64,000 bases of DNA from Candidatus Fusicatenibacter intestinigallinarum (GTDB lineage Bacteria > Bacillota > Clostridia > Lachnospirales > Lachnospiraceae). Below are positions 8,105 through 17,117 of this stretch, one piece after another (the first letter of the stretch is position 1; every line of letters begins with the position of its first letter). The DNA lies in contig DWWU01000019.1 in NCBI GenBank assembly GCA_019119555.1, positions 23,259-87,258 of the forward strand, written 5' to 3'. The notes below the pieces were generated by a model that saw only the letters and a program-made list of their open reading frames with translations, made no database searches and was not told the origin of the DNA. The translations under genes and the position numbers were made by a program.

Positions 8105-10729
8105 ATGGCAAAATGGGTTTACTTATTCAATGAAGGTAACGCAAACATGAGAAACCTTCTTGGTGGTAAAGGTGCCAACCTGGCAGAGATGACAAATCTT
8201 GGCATGCCGATTCCGCAGGGCTTCACCGTTACGACAGAGGCCTGCACCAACTATTATGAAAGCGGAAAGAAAATTTCTGAAGAAATTCAGGGACAGATTT
8301 TCGAGGCAATGACATGGCTGGAGCAGGAAAACGGCAAGAAATTCGGAGATACCGAGAATCCTCTTCTGGTATCTGTACGTTCCGGAGCAAGAGCATCTAT
8401 GCCTGGTATGATGGATACTATCCTGAACCTGGGTCTGAATGACGTATCCGTAGAAGGCTTCGCAAAGAAGACTGGAAATCCGAGATTCGCATACGACTCC
8501 TACAGAAGATTTATTCAGATGTTCTCAGACGTTGTTATGGAAGTTCCGAAGTCCTTCTTCGAGAAAATCATCGACGAAGTAAAGGAAGCAAAAGGCGTTC
8601 GGTACGATACGGAGCTGACTACAGACGATCTGAAAGAACTGGTTAAGAGATTTAAAGCTGTTTATTCTGAAAATATGAACGGCGCTGAATTCCCGCAGGA
8701 TCCGAAGGAACAGCTGATGGAGGCTGTAAAAGCTGTATTCCGTTCCTGGGACAACCCCCGTGCGATCGTTTATCGTCGTATGAACGATATCCCGGGCGAC
8801 TGGGGAACCGCTGTAAACGTACAGACCATGGTATTCGGAAACATGGGAGATACTTCCGGAACAGGCGTTGCGTTCACCCGTAACCCGTCCACCGGAGAGA
8901 AAGGTATCTTCGGCGAGTACCTGATCAATGCACAGGGCGAGGACGTTGTTGCAGGCGTTCGTACTCCGCAGCCGATCACAAAACTGGCTGAGGATCTTCC
9001 GCAGTGCTACAAACAGTTCATGAGCCTGGCTATGAAACTGGAGAATCATTACCGTGACATGCAGGATATGGAGTTCACCATTCAGGAAGGAAAACTGTTC
9101 TTCCTGCAGACACGTAACGGAAAGAGAACCGCTCCGGCTGCAATCCAGATCGCCTGCGACCTGGTAGACGAGGGAATGATCACTCCGGAAGAGGCTGTAT
9201 GCCGTATCGATGCGAAATCCCTGGATCAGCTGCTGCATCCGACCTTCGATGCAGACGCTCTGAAAGCAGGAGAGGTAATCGGTTCCGCTCTGCCGGCATC
9301 TCCGGGAGCAGGAGCTGGTAAAGTATACTTCAACGCAGAAGATGCAAAGGCTGCTCATGAGAAAGGTGAGAGAGTTATCCTGGTTCGTCTTGAGACTTCT
9401 CCGGAAGATATCGAAGGAATGCACGCATCAGAAGGTATCCTGACCGTTCGCGGTGGTATGACTTCTCATGCAGCTGTTGTTGCCCGCGGTATGGGAACCT
9501 GCTGCGTATCCGGATGCGGCGAGATCAAGATCGACGAGGAAGCAAAATACTTTGAACTTGGCGGATATACCTTCCATGAGGGAGATTACATCTCTCTGGA
9601 CGGCTCTACAGGTAAGATCTACAAAGGCGACATCAAGACCGTTGAGGCTTCTGTAGGCGGAAACTTCGGACGTATCATGCGCTGGGCGGATCAGTTCCGT
9701 AAACTGCAGGTTCGTACCAATGCGGATACGCCGGCAGATACCGAGAACGCAGTAAAACTGGGCGCAGAGGGAATCGGTCTTTGCCGTACTGAGCATATGT
9801 TCTTCGATCCGGAGCGTATTCCGAAGATCCGTAAGATGATCCTTTCCGACACAGTAGAAGAGAGAGAAAAAGCTCTGAACGAGCTGATTCCTTATCAGAA
9901 AGACGATTTCAAGGCTATGTACAAAGCTCTGAAAGGCCGTCCGATGACTGTACGTTATCTGGATCCGCCGCTGCATGAGTTCGTTCCGACAGATCCGGAA
10001 GATATCAAGGCTCTGGCTGAAGATATGGGTCTGACACCGGAAGAAGTACAGGCAAGATGTGACGAACTGCATGAGTTCAACCCGATGATGGGTCATCGTG
10101 GATGCCGTCTGGCAGTTACCTATCCGGAAATCGCAAAGATGCAGACAAGAGCAATCATCGAGGCTGCGATCGAAGTGAAAGATGAGATGGGATACGACAT
10201 TGTTCCGGAAATCATGATCCCGCTGGTAGGCGAGAAGAAAGAGCTGAAATTCGTCAAAGACGTTGTCGTAGCTACCGCAGAGGAAGTTATGAAGGAAAAA
10301 GGCGAGTACATCAATTACCATGTTGGTACTATGATCGAGATTCCGCGTGCTGCACTGACCGCTGATCAGATCGCAGAGGAAGCTGAGTTCTTCTCCTTCG
10401 GAACCAACGACCTGACTCAGATGACCTTCGGATTCTCCCGTGACGACGCTGGTAAATTCCTGGGCTCCTACTATGAGAACAAGATTTACGAGTCTGATCC
10501 GTTCGCAAAACTGGATCAGGAAGGTGTCGGCCAGCTGGTTAAGATGGCAGCTGAGAAGGGCCGCAAGACCAACCCGAACCTGAAGATGGGAATCTGTGGA
10601 GAGCACGGCGGAGATCCGTCTTCCGTAGAGTTCTGCCACAAGGTAGGCCTGAACTATGTATCCTGCTCGCCGTTCCGCGTGCCGATCGCACGTCTGGCTG
10701 CTGCGCAGGCTGCACTGAACAATAAATAA
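8105..10729 (+). CDS. ppdK: Pyruvate, phosphate dikinase
   Basis: MAKWVYLFNEGNANMRNLLGGKGANLAEM..., GGMTSHAAVVARGMG; SD aggaggaaaag places the start at 8105 within ORF 8024-10729. Confidence 0.97.
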   Translation: MAKWVYLFNEGNANMRNLLGGKGANLAEMTNLGMPIPQGFTVTTEACTNYYESGKKISEEIQGQIFEAMTWLEQENGKKFGDTENPLLVSVRSGARASMPGMMDTILNLGLNDVSVEGFAKKTGNPRFAYDSYRRFIQMFSDVVMEVPKSFFEKIIDEVKEAKGVRYDTELTTDDLKELVKRFKAVYSENMNGAEFPQDPKEQLMEAVKAVFRSWDNPRAIVYRRMNDIPGDWGTAVNVQTMVFGNMGDTSGTGVAFTRNPSTGEKGIFGEYLINAQGEDVVAGVRTPQPITKLAEDLPQCYKQFMSLAMKLENHYRDMQDMEFTIQEGKLFFLQTRNGKRTAPAAIQIACDLVDEGMITPEEAVCRIDAKSLDQLLHPTFDADALKAGEVIGSALPASPGAGAGKVYFNAEDAKAAHEKGERVILVRLETSPEDIEGMHASEGILTVRGGMTSHAAVVARGMGTCCVSGCGEIKIDEEAKYFELGGYTFHEGDYISLDGSTGKIYKGDIKTVEASVGGNFGRIMRWADQFRKLQVRTNADTPADTENAVKLGAEGIGLCRTEHMFFDPERIPKIRKMILSDTVEEREKALNELIPYQKDDFKAMYKALKGRPMTVRYLDPPLHEFVPTDPEDIKALAEDMGLTPEEVQARCDELHEFNPMMGHRGCRLAVTYPEIAKMQTRAIIEAAIEVKDEMGYDIVPEIMIPLVGEKKELKFVKDVVVATAEEVMKEKGEYINYHVGTMIEIPRAALTADQIAEEAEFFSFGTNDLTQMTFGFSRDDAGKFLGSYYENKIYESDPFAKLDQEGVGQLVKMAAEKGRKTNPNLKMGICGEHGGDPSSVEFCHKVGLNYVSCSPFRVPIARLAAAQAALNNK

Positions 10730-10782
10730 TCAGTGAAGAAAACTGTATCATAAGGCATATATCATATATGTCGGATGGTCTT

Positions 10783-10822
10783 ACAGCGCCCTGTTCTTTG
10801 GAACAGGGCGCTGTGTGTTTTA
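10783..10822 (+). terminator. Rho-independent terminator downstream of ppdK
   Basis: ACAGCGCCCTGTTC-TTTG-GAACAGGGCGCTGT then TGTTTTAT. Confidence 0.8.
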
Positions 10823-10839
10823 TATAACAGGAAACCAGG

Positions 10840-12171
10840 TCAGGGCGTCAGCCGGTGAATGTCCCGCGGGAACAGGGACGCTCTGCGCACATTGTCCTGC
10901 TCCAGCAGACGGCTGGTCAGACGCTCCAGACCGAGCCCAAGTCCGCCGTGGGGCGGCATTCCATAGCGGTGAATCATCAGATAACTCTGAAAATGCTCCG
11001 GGTTCATATTCCTTCGGAGCATTTTTTCCAGCTGCTCCTGATAGCTGTGAATCCGCTGCCCTCCGGTGGTAATCTCCATTCCGCGGAACAGCAGGTCAAA
11101 GCTCAGCGTCTCCTCCGGATGTTCCGGATCGTCCATTGCGTAGAAAGGACGTTTTGCCGACGGATAATGGGTGACAAAAACAAATTCACTGCCGGTTTTC
11201 TTCTGAATCAGACGGCAGAGCTGCTTTTCTTCCTCCGGACTAAAATCCATACAGTCAGACTGCGTCTTTTCTCCGTGCACCATGTTTTTCGCCTCCCGGA
11301 ATTTTATACAGGGGATTTCCTCGATTTCGGGGATCCTGACGCCAAGCAGGGAGACGGCGTCGGGACATTGTTCCTTTACCGCAGCCATGGCTTCTCTCAG
11401 CATTCCTGTCTCCATCTCCATCAGATCCCGGAAGCTGTCGATAAATCCCATTTCAAAATCCACACCGGTATATTCGTTCAGATGGCGAGAGGTGTCGTGT
11501 TTTTCCGCCCGGAAGACGGGGCCGATCTCAAAGACCCGCTCAAATACGCCGACCATCATCTGTTTATAAAACTGGGGACTCTGCGCGAGGCAGGCCTCCC
11601 GGCCGAAATAGTCCAGATGAAAAATATTGGCTCCGCCTTCGGCTCCTTCTGCGACGATTTTCGGGGTGTGAATCTCTGTGAAGTGATGGGCTTTCAGAAA
11701 ACGGCGCATACCATCTGCGAGCGCTTCCTGGATTTTGAAAATGGCGGCTTCCCTCTGATTGCGGAGGGTGATCGGCCGGTAATTCAGCAGAGTTTCCAGA
11801 GAAGTGTCCACAGTTCGCTGGCTGATGACCACCGGGCTGTGTTCCTCAGGGGAGGAGAGGACTTTGACATTCAGAAGGACCAGGTCAAAGCCACTTCGGG
11901 AACGTTCTTCTTTCCGGACGTCAACAGTTGCTCTGATACAGCATTCCTCGGTCAGCGCGTCAAGGGAAAACTGTGCCTCTGACGGGGAATATACGCATTG
12001 AACCATCTGCCCTCCGCTCCTGAGAAGGACGAAGGCAAAACCTCTCATCTTCCGGATTCTGGAGACAGAACCGTGAATGACGGCGGTCTGTCCGATCCGG
12101 TTTTTCAGATCCCACACCTGTACGGCGTTTTCCGCCGGATGATTTGTCTGTACTGCTTTGATTGTTTTCAT
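10840..12171 (-). CDS. aspS: Aspartate-tRNA ligase, archaeal/non-discriminating type
   Basis: FTEIHTPKIVAEGAEGGANIFHLDYFGREACLAQSPQFYKQMM, VFEIGPVFRAEKHDTSRHLNEYTGVDFE, GGLGLGLERL; ATG at 12171 preceded by aaaggagattcca. Confidence 0.9.
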   Translation of the reverse strand: MKTIKAVQTNHPAENAVQVWDLKNRIGQTAVIHGSVSRIRKMRGFAFVLLRSGGQMVQCVYSPSEAQFSLDALTEECCIRATVDVRKEERSRSGFDLVLLNVKVLSSPEEHSPVVISQRTVDTSLETLLNYRPITLRNQREAAIFKIQEALADGMRRFLKAHHFTEIHTPKIVAEGAEGGANIFHLDYFGREACLAQSPQFYKQMMVGVFERVFEIGPVFRAEKHDTSRHLNEYTGVDFEMGFIDSFRDLMEMETGMLREAMAAVKEQCPDAVSLLGVRIPEIEEIPCIKFREAKNMVHGEKTQSDCMDFSPEEEKQLCRLIQKKTGSEFVFVTHYPSAKRPFYAMDDPEHPEETLSFDLLFRGMEITTGGQRIHSYQEQLEKMLRRNMNPEHFQSYLMIHRYGMPPHGGLGLGLERLTSRLLEQDNVRRASLFPRDIHRLTP

Positions 12172-12422
12172 TGGAATCTCCTTTCGCGTTTTCATCTTTC
12201 AGTCTTGCAGTTTCTTTGTATCCTCTTTTCCATATTGTCTGCCGGTTCCGGCAGGCTTCTATGTGTCTCTCACAGTATCACAACCTTTCCGAAGACTGTG
12301 CGGCGCCTGCCGGAGCGGTGAGGCAAACGGTCTGAATGTTCACAGCGGGGGAGATTCCTCGGAGATCGCCGAATGGAAAGCCTTCAGGAGAATTCGGGAA
12401 AGAAGATCCGGAATCTCTGCAG

Positions 12423-12467
12423 AAAAAACAGAGCCGCACAGTATAAATTTTTTCCTGTGCGACTCTG
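12423..12467 (-). terminator. Rho-independent terminator in the AspRS leader (attenuator)
   Basis: Minus strand CAGAGTCGCACAG-GAAAAAATTTATA-CTGTGCGGCTCTG-TTTTTTCT. Confidence 0.85.
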
Positions 12468-12535
12468 CTTTTCCGGGGACTCAGAGCTTTTCCCTGAAAG
12501 ACTCCCGGGGCTTTCGGTCATTTCCTTTTCGTCCA

Positions 12536-12586
12536 CACAGGCACAACCACAAGAAGCGCTTGTACCTGTGAAAAGATACAAGCGCT
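12536..12586 (-). promoter_or_regulatory. Mutually exclusive leader hairpins (1:2 and 2:3) between leader peptide and terminator
   Basis: AGCGCTTGTA/TACAAGCGCT (12555-12586) competes with CACAGGTACAA/TTGTGCCTGTG (12536-12570). Confidence 0.7.
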
Positions 12587-12635
12587 ATCTATCGTCGTCC
12601 CTGTTGGTTTTCCGTAAGGAAATCATCTGACACAT
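12585..12635 (-). CDS. Putative attenuator leader peptide MCQMISLRKTNRDDDR*
   Basis: AGGAGG SD 8 nt upstream of ATG; AAC codon then GAC GAC GAT just before stop; upstream of AspRS gene. Confidence 0.75.
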   Translation of the reverse strand: MCQMISLRKTNRDDDR

Positions 12636-12655
12636 AAACAACACCTCCTGAATTA

Positions 12656-12690
12656 TGGTAAGGATACCACCGAAAATAAAGATTGTCAAT
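12656..12690 (-). promoter_or_regulatory. Predicted promoter of the AspRS leader
   Basis: Minus strand TTGACA-N17 (atctttattttcggtgg)-TATCCT. Confidence 0.7.
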
Positions 12691-12704
12691 AAAAGATTCT
12701 GAAA

Positions 12705-12748
12705 ATGGTATCCGGCCATTGAAAATCGTTCCGCGATGGTTCGGATCC
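12705..12748. repeat. Degenerate module B repeat
   Basis: GGTATCCGGCCATTGAAAATCGTTCCGCGATGGTTCGGATCC. Confidence 0.6.
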
Positions 12749-12904
12749 TGCGGATCTTTTGTTCTGCTTTCCCCTGTATTGTAATTTGCGGGTAAACTGT
12801 GTATAATGAAAAAAGATACTGCTGAAAGAGCGGAGAATATCTGCCGGACAGAACGTTACAGTGGTTCTTTTCGGAAGCTTATACAAAAAACAGGAGGTAT
12901 GCAA

Positions 12905-14428
12905 GTGAGAGGTGTAGAGACGAGAATTCAGGGAATCCGCCATTCAATTTTTACGGAAATTGCCCGTATGGCTTATGAGACAGACGGATACGTCGGAAAG
13001 AGGATCGAGGAACTTCCCTATGAGATTATCCCCGGTGAAATCGGGAACTTTCGAAACGACGTGTTCCTGGAACGCGCGATTGTAGGAGAGCGTCTCCGGC
13101 TGGCAATGGGACTGCCGTGCCGCGGCGCGGGGGAACATGCGCCGCTGTCGGACAATATTGAGCTTGCGGATCAGGCGGAAACCTACTATACGCCGCCTCT
13201 GATCAATGTAATCAAATTTGCCTGCAACGCCTGCGCGGAGAAGAGAGTATTTGTGACAGACGGCTGCCAGGGCTGCCTGGCGCATCCCTGTGTGGAGGTC
13301 TGTCCGAAGCATGCCGTAACCCTTGATCGTTACAATGGCCGTTCCTATATTGATCAGGAAAAATGTATCAAGTGCGGAAAATGCGCGGAGGTATGCAGCT
13401 ATCATGCGATCATCGTCCAGGAACGTCCCTGTGCGGCCGCATGCGGAATGGATGCAATCCACTCCGATGAAAACGGAAAGGCGGATATCGACTATGACCG
13501 CTGTGTGTCCTGCGGCCAGTGTCTGGTGAACTGTCCGTTTGGCGCGATTTCGGATAAGTCTCAGATTTTCCAGGTAATCCGCGCGATCCGTTCCGGTGAA
13601 CGTGTCTATGCGGCGCTGGCGCCGGCGTTCGTCGGCCAGTTCGGTCCCAAGGTTACGCCCGGAAAACTCCGTGCAGCGATGAGGGAGCTGGGATTTGCCG
13701 ACGTCTTTGAGGTGGCGATCGGCGCAGACCTCTGTGCGGCTCAGGAAGCGGAAGATTTTGTGGAGGAAGTTCCGGAGCATCTGCCGTTTATGGCGACCTC
13801 CTGCTGTCCGGCGTGGTCTTCCATGGCCAAAAAGCTTTTCCCGGATTATGCAAACTGCATCTCCATGGCGCTGACACCGATGACTCTGACGGCGCGTCTG
13901 ATCAAGCGGCATAATCCGAATGCAAAAGTGGTGTTTATCGGCCCCTGTGCGGCGAAGAAACTGGAAGCAATGCGTGAGGACGTCCGCAGTGAGGTGGATT
14001 TCGTCCTGACCTTTGAGGAAATGACAGGAATTTTCGACGCCCGTCAGCTGGACCTGGAAAACATTGAAGAAGATCCTGACGGCGTCAACGACGCGTCTGT
14101 GGACGGACGGAACTTCGCGGTTGCCGGAGGCGTCGCGAAATCGGTGGAAGATGTGATTCATGAGAAATATCCGGACCGGGAGATTAAAATTGCCAATGCG
14201 GAAGGACTCCGGGAATGCCGGAAGCTGCTGACCATGGCCAAAGCGGGCAAATATAACGGGTATCTTCTGGAAGGTATGGCCTGTCCGGGCGGATGTGTTG
14301 CAGGAGCCGGAACCATGCAGCCGATTAAGAAATCCCAGACTGCGGTGAACAAATACGCGGCCCAGGCAAAACATAAGATTTCCAGCCAGACAGAATACGT
14401 CAAAGAGCTGGACAAACTGGTAGACTGA
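12905..14428 (+). CDS. [FeFe] hydrogenase with N-terminal ferredoxin-like 4Fe-4S domains (group B-like)
   Basis: CxxCxxC ferredoxin motifs, ATSCCPAWSSMAKKLFP, GPCAAKKLEA, EGMACPGGCVAGAG; probable GTG start 7 nt after AGGAGG. Confidence 0.88.
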   Translation: MRGVETRIQGIRHSIFTEIARMAYETDGYVGKRIEELPYEIIPGEIGNFRNDVFLERAIVGERLRLAMGLPCRGAGEHAPLSDNIELADQAETYYTPPLINVIKFACNACAEKRVFVTDGCQGCLAHPCVEVCPKHAVTLDRYNGRSYIDQEKCIKCGKCAEVCSYHAIIVQERPCAAACGMDAIHSDENGKADIDYDRCVSCGQCLVNCPFGAISDKSQIFQVIRAIRSGERVYAALAPAFVGQFGPKVTPGKLRAAMRELGFADVFEVAIGADLCAAQEAEDFVEEVPEHLPFMATSCCPAWSSMAKKLFPDYANCISMALTPMTLTARLIKRHNPNAKVVFIGPCAAKKLEAMREDVRSEVDFVLTFEEMTGIFDARQLDLENIEEDPDGVNDASVDGRNFAVAGGVAKSVEDVIHEKYPDREIKIANAEGLRECRKLLTMAKAGKYNGYLLEGMACPGGCVAGAGTMQPIKKSQTAVNKYAAQAKHKISSQTEYVKELDKLVD

Positions 14429-14436
14429 CAGAGAAT

Positions 14437-14490
14437 GACCGTTCTTTCATACGGTCTGTGCAGTGAATGCACAGACCTGGCTGAACGGAA
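14437..14490. repeat. Module C hairpin cassette (reverse orientation)
   Basis: GACCGTTCTTTCATACGGTCTGTGCAGTGAATGCACAGACCTGGCTGAACGG. Confidence 0.75.
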
Positions 14491-14523
14491 ACTGACAGAG
14501 AACAACAGGAGGTTAAGAGGAAA

Positions 14524-15657
14524 ATGAAAAAAGGCGGAAAAACAGGACGGAGACTGGCGGCGGTTCTGCTGGCGGTTCTGCTGGCGTTGTCTGCGCTGAC
14601 AGGCTGCTCCGGCGGCGCGGGAGCGTCTTCGGGTTCTTCGGCGGAAAAGGAAAGTGAGGCAGATTCTGTTTCTGCCTCAGAAACACAGGCGGACAGCGAA
14701 GCGCAGGAGGCAGAGGATGCGGCAGGCGACAGCACGGCGCAGCCGGTGGACGTCCGTATTGCGGCGCTGAAAGGCCCGACGGCCATGGGTATGGTCAAGT
14801 TTATGGACGATGTGGATCAGCAGGTTGTCACGGATGAGAACTATACTTTCAGCATTGTCGCCTCGCCGGACGAGGTGACGCCGCAGATCGTCCAGGGCAG
14901 TCTGGATATCGCGGCAGTGCCGGCCAATCTTGCGAGCATCCTGTACAATAACACAGACGGTGCGGTTCAGGTTCTGACTGTGAACACACTGGGTGTTCTG
15001 TACATTGTAGAGAACGGCGACACGGTTCATTCTGTTTCGGATCTGGCGGGAAAAACCATCTATGCCAGCGGAAAGGGATCCACTCCGGAATATGCGCTGA
15101 ATTATGTTCTGGAGCAGAACGGCCTCGTCCCCGGAACGGACGTGACGATTGAGTGGAAGAGCGAGCATTCGGAATGTGTGGCGGCGATCACGGCAGATGC
15201 TACAGGAATCGCAATGCTGCCCCAGCCGTTTGTGACAACCGCTCAGGCACAGAACGAATCTCTTCGCGTTGCCCTTGACCTTACCGAGGAGTGGGAGAAG
15301 GTACAGGGAGACGACGCCGGGGCAGGCACGATGATTACCGGCGCGACGATCGCCCGCACGGAATTTGTGCAGGAGCATCCGGAGGCGGTGGAAAACTTCC
15401 TGAAGCATTATCAGGAATCTGTGGAATACGTCAACGCCAACACGGAGGAAGCGGCAAAGCTGGTGGGCGCTTATGATATCGTCACGGAAGAGGTGGCGAA
15501 GACGGCGCTGCCTGAGTGCAATATTGTGTATCTTGCAGGGGATGAGATGAAAGAGAAGCTTTCCGGTTATCTGTCGGTTCTCAACGAACAGAATCCGGAA
15601 TCCATAGGAGGTACGCTGCCGGGAGATGACTTCTACTACACGCAGGAAACGGAATAA
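14524..15657 (+). CDS. ABC transporter substrate-binding lipoprotein (NMT1/THI5 or SsuA-like)
   Basis: Lipobox ALTGCSGG; periplasmic-binding architecture; followed by permease and ATPase. Confidence 0.85.
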   Translation: MKKGGKTGRRLAAVLLAVLLALSALTGCSGGAGASSGSSAEKESEADSVSASETQADSEAQEAEDAAGDSTAQPVDVRIAALKGPTAMGMVKFMDDVDQQVVTDENYTFSIVASPDEVTPQIVQGSLDIAAVPANLASILYNNTDGAVQVLTVNTLGVLYIVENGDTVHSVSDLAGKTIYASGKGSTPEYALNYVLEQNGLVPGTDVTIEWKSEHSECVAAITADATGIAMLPQPFVTTAQAQNESLRVALDLTEEWEKVQGDDAGAGTMITGATIARTEFVQEHPEAVENFLKHYQESVEYVNANTEEAAKLVGAYDIVTEEVAKTALPECNIVYLAGDEMKEKLSGYLSVLNEQNPESIGGTLPGDDFYYTQETE

Positions 15658-16393
15658 AATAAAACTATGGGCTGTGGCTGCCTGGCTGATGATCTGGCAG
15701 CTGGTCAGCATGTGGATCGGACAGGAGATACTTCTGGTATCTCCTGCCGTTGTTTTTTTACGCCTTCTGGAACTGCTTCCCACCGGGGAATTCTGGCGCA
15801 GTGTGATGTTCTCTGTGATACGGATTACCGGAGGATTTCTGCTGGCAGCGGCGGCGGGAGTGACTGCGGCCGGATTTGCGGTAAAATTCCGGCGGGCGGA
15901 GGAGTTTCTGCGTCCCTTTGTTCTTACCATCAAGGCGATACCGGTGGCTTCTTTTGTGATTCTCGTGCTGATCTGGGTGCCGTCAAGGAACCTGTCGGTA
16001 GTGATCTCTTTTCTGATGGTGTTTCCCATTCTCTATACCAACGTGCTGGACGGAGAAAAGCAGATGGACAGAAGCCTGCTGGAGATGGCGCAGGTGTTTG
16101 AACTTTCCCGGCCGGTGAGGCTTCGGTATCTGTATCTTCCGCAGATTCTGCCATATTTCCGGACGGGATGTTCGGTGGCTCTGGGCCTCTGCTGGAAAGC
16201 GGGGGTTGCCGCCGAGGTGATCGGGATCCCGGACCAGTCGATCGGGGAACAGCTGTATCAGGCGAAGGTGTATCTGAATACGCCGGATCTTTTTGCGTGG
16301 ACGATTGTGATCGTGATGCTCAGCGTCTTGTTTGAACGGCTGTTTCTGCGGTTGATCGACGGTGTGGTGAAATATCTGGAAAGGATGAGATGA
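15626..16393 (+). CDS. ABC transporter permease (SsuC-like)
   Basis: Multi-TM protein with motif FVILVLIWVPSRNLSVVISFLMVFPILYTNVLDG and EVIGIPDQSIGEQLYQAK. Confidence 0.85.
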   Translation: MTSTTRRKRNKIKLWAVAAWLMIWQLVSMWIGQEILLVSPAVVFLRLLELLPTGEFWRSVMFSVIRITGGFLLAAAAGVTAAGFAVKFRRAEEFLRPFVLTIKAIPVASFVILVLIWVPSRNLSVVISFLMVFPILYTNVLDGEKQMDRSLLEMAQVFELSRPVRLRYLYLPQILPYFRTGCSVALGLCWKAGVAAEVIGIPDQSIGEQLYQAKVYLNTPDLFAWTIVIVMLSVLFERLFLRLIDGVVKYLERMR

Positions 16394-16397
16394 CAGG

Positions 16398-17117
16398 ATG
16401 GCACAGAAGCAGAGACAGATACAGGAACAAAGACAGACGGTAAGCTTCGCAGAGCAGGCGGCTGCGTCCTTCCTTACGGGGAACATGGAAAACGGCCGGG
16501 AAATTCAGATCAGGCATCTCTCAAAGGCCTATGGAAGTCATGTGGTGTTCCGGGATTTCTCCCTTTCGATTCCGATGAGAACGACCACCTGTCTCATGGC
16601 ACCGTCCGGAGCGGGCAAAACGACCCTTCTCCGGATTCTGATGGGTTTGGAGACGGCGGACGGCGGAACGGTCACAGGGATGGAGCATAAGAAACTCAGC
16701 GCTGTGTTTCAGGAGCCAAGGTTGTGCGAGAATCTCAGCGCCTTTGCCAACATCCGGATGGTCCGGAAGACGAAGCTTTGGGAAAAGGACAGAGAGGGCC
16801 GGGAGGAGATCAGCCGCGGAATGGAAGCGCTGGGACTTGGCGGCTGTGAACGTCAGCCGGTGCGGGAAATGTCCGGCGGGATGCGTCAGAGAGTAGCCCT
16901 GCTCCGGGCGCTGTACGCCAGATGGGAGATCCTGTTTCTGGACGAACCATTTCAGGGCCTGGATCCGGAGAGCAGGGACCGGACCATGGAATATACCCGG
17001 GAACACTGCAGGGGAAAGACCGTGATTCTGGTGACCCACAGCCGGGAGGAAGCAGAGCGGATGGGAAAGGTGCTCCGGATCCGTCCGCTCCAGCCTCAGA
17101 ATACCGGGAATCCGTGA
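16398..17117 (+). CDS. ABC transporter ATP-binding protein (SsuB-like)
   Basis: Walker A APSGAGKTTLL, signature MSGGMRQRVALLRAL, Walker B ILFLDEPFQGLD; start may be internal near 16485. Confidence 0.88.
   Translation: MAQKQRQIQEQRQTVSFAEQAAASFLTGNMENGREIQIRHLSKAYGSHVVFRDFSLSIPMRTTTCLMAPSGAGKTTLLRILMGLETADGGTVTGMEHKKLSAVFQEPRLCENLSAFANIRMVRKTKLWEKDREGREEISRGMEALGLGGCERQPVREMSGGMRQRVALLRALYARWEILFLDEPFQGLDPESRDRTMEYTREHCRGKTVILVTHSREEAERMGKVLRIRPLQPQNTGNP

Noticed and set aside
12373-12630. 85-aa plus-strand ORF in the AspRS leader
   Set aside because: Crosses the attenuator hairpins; no SD; the minus-strand leader organisation explains the region better.
12423-12690. T-box riboswitch as explanation for the AspRS leader
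   Set aside because: No AGGGTGG-type antiterminator bulge or recognisable specifier loop; a short leader ORF with Asp codons and stacked competing hairpins fits better. A covariance search would be decisive.
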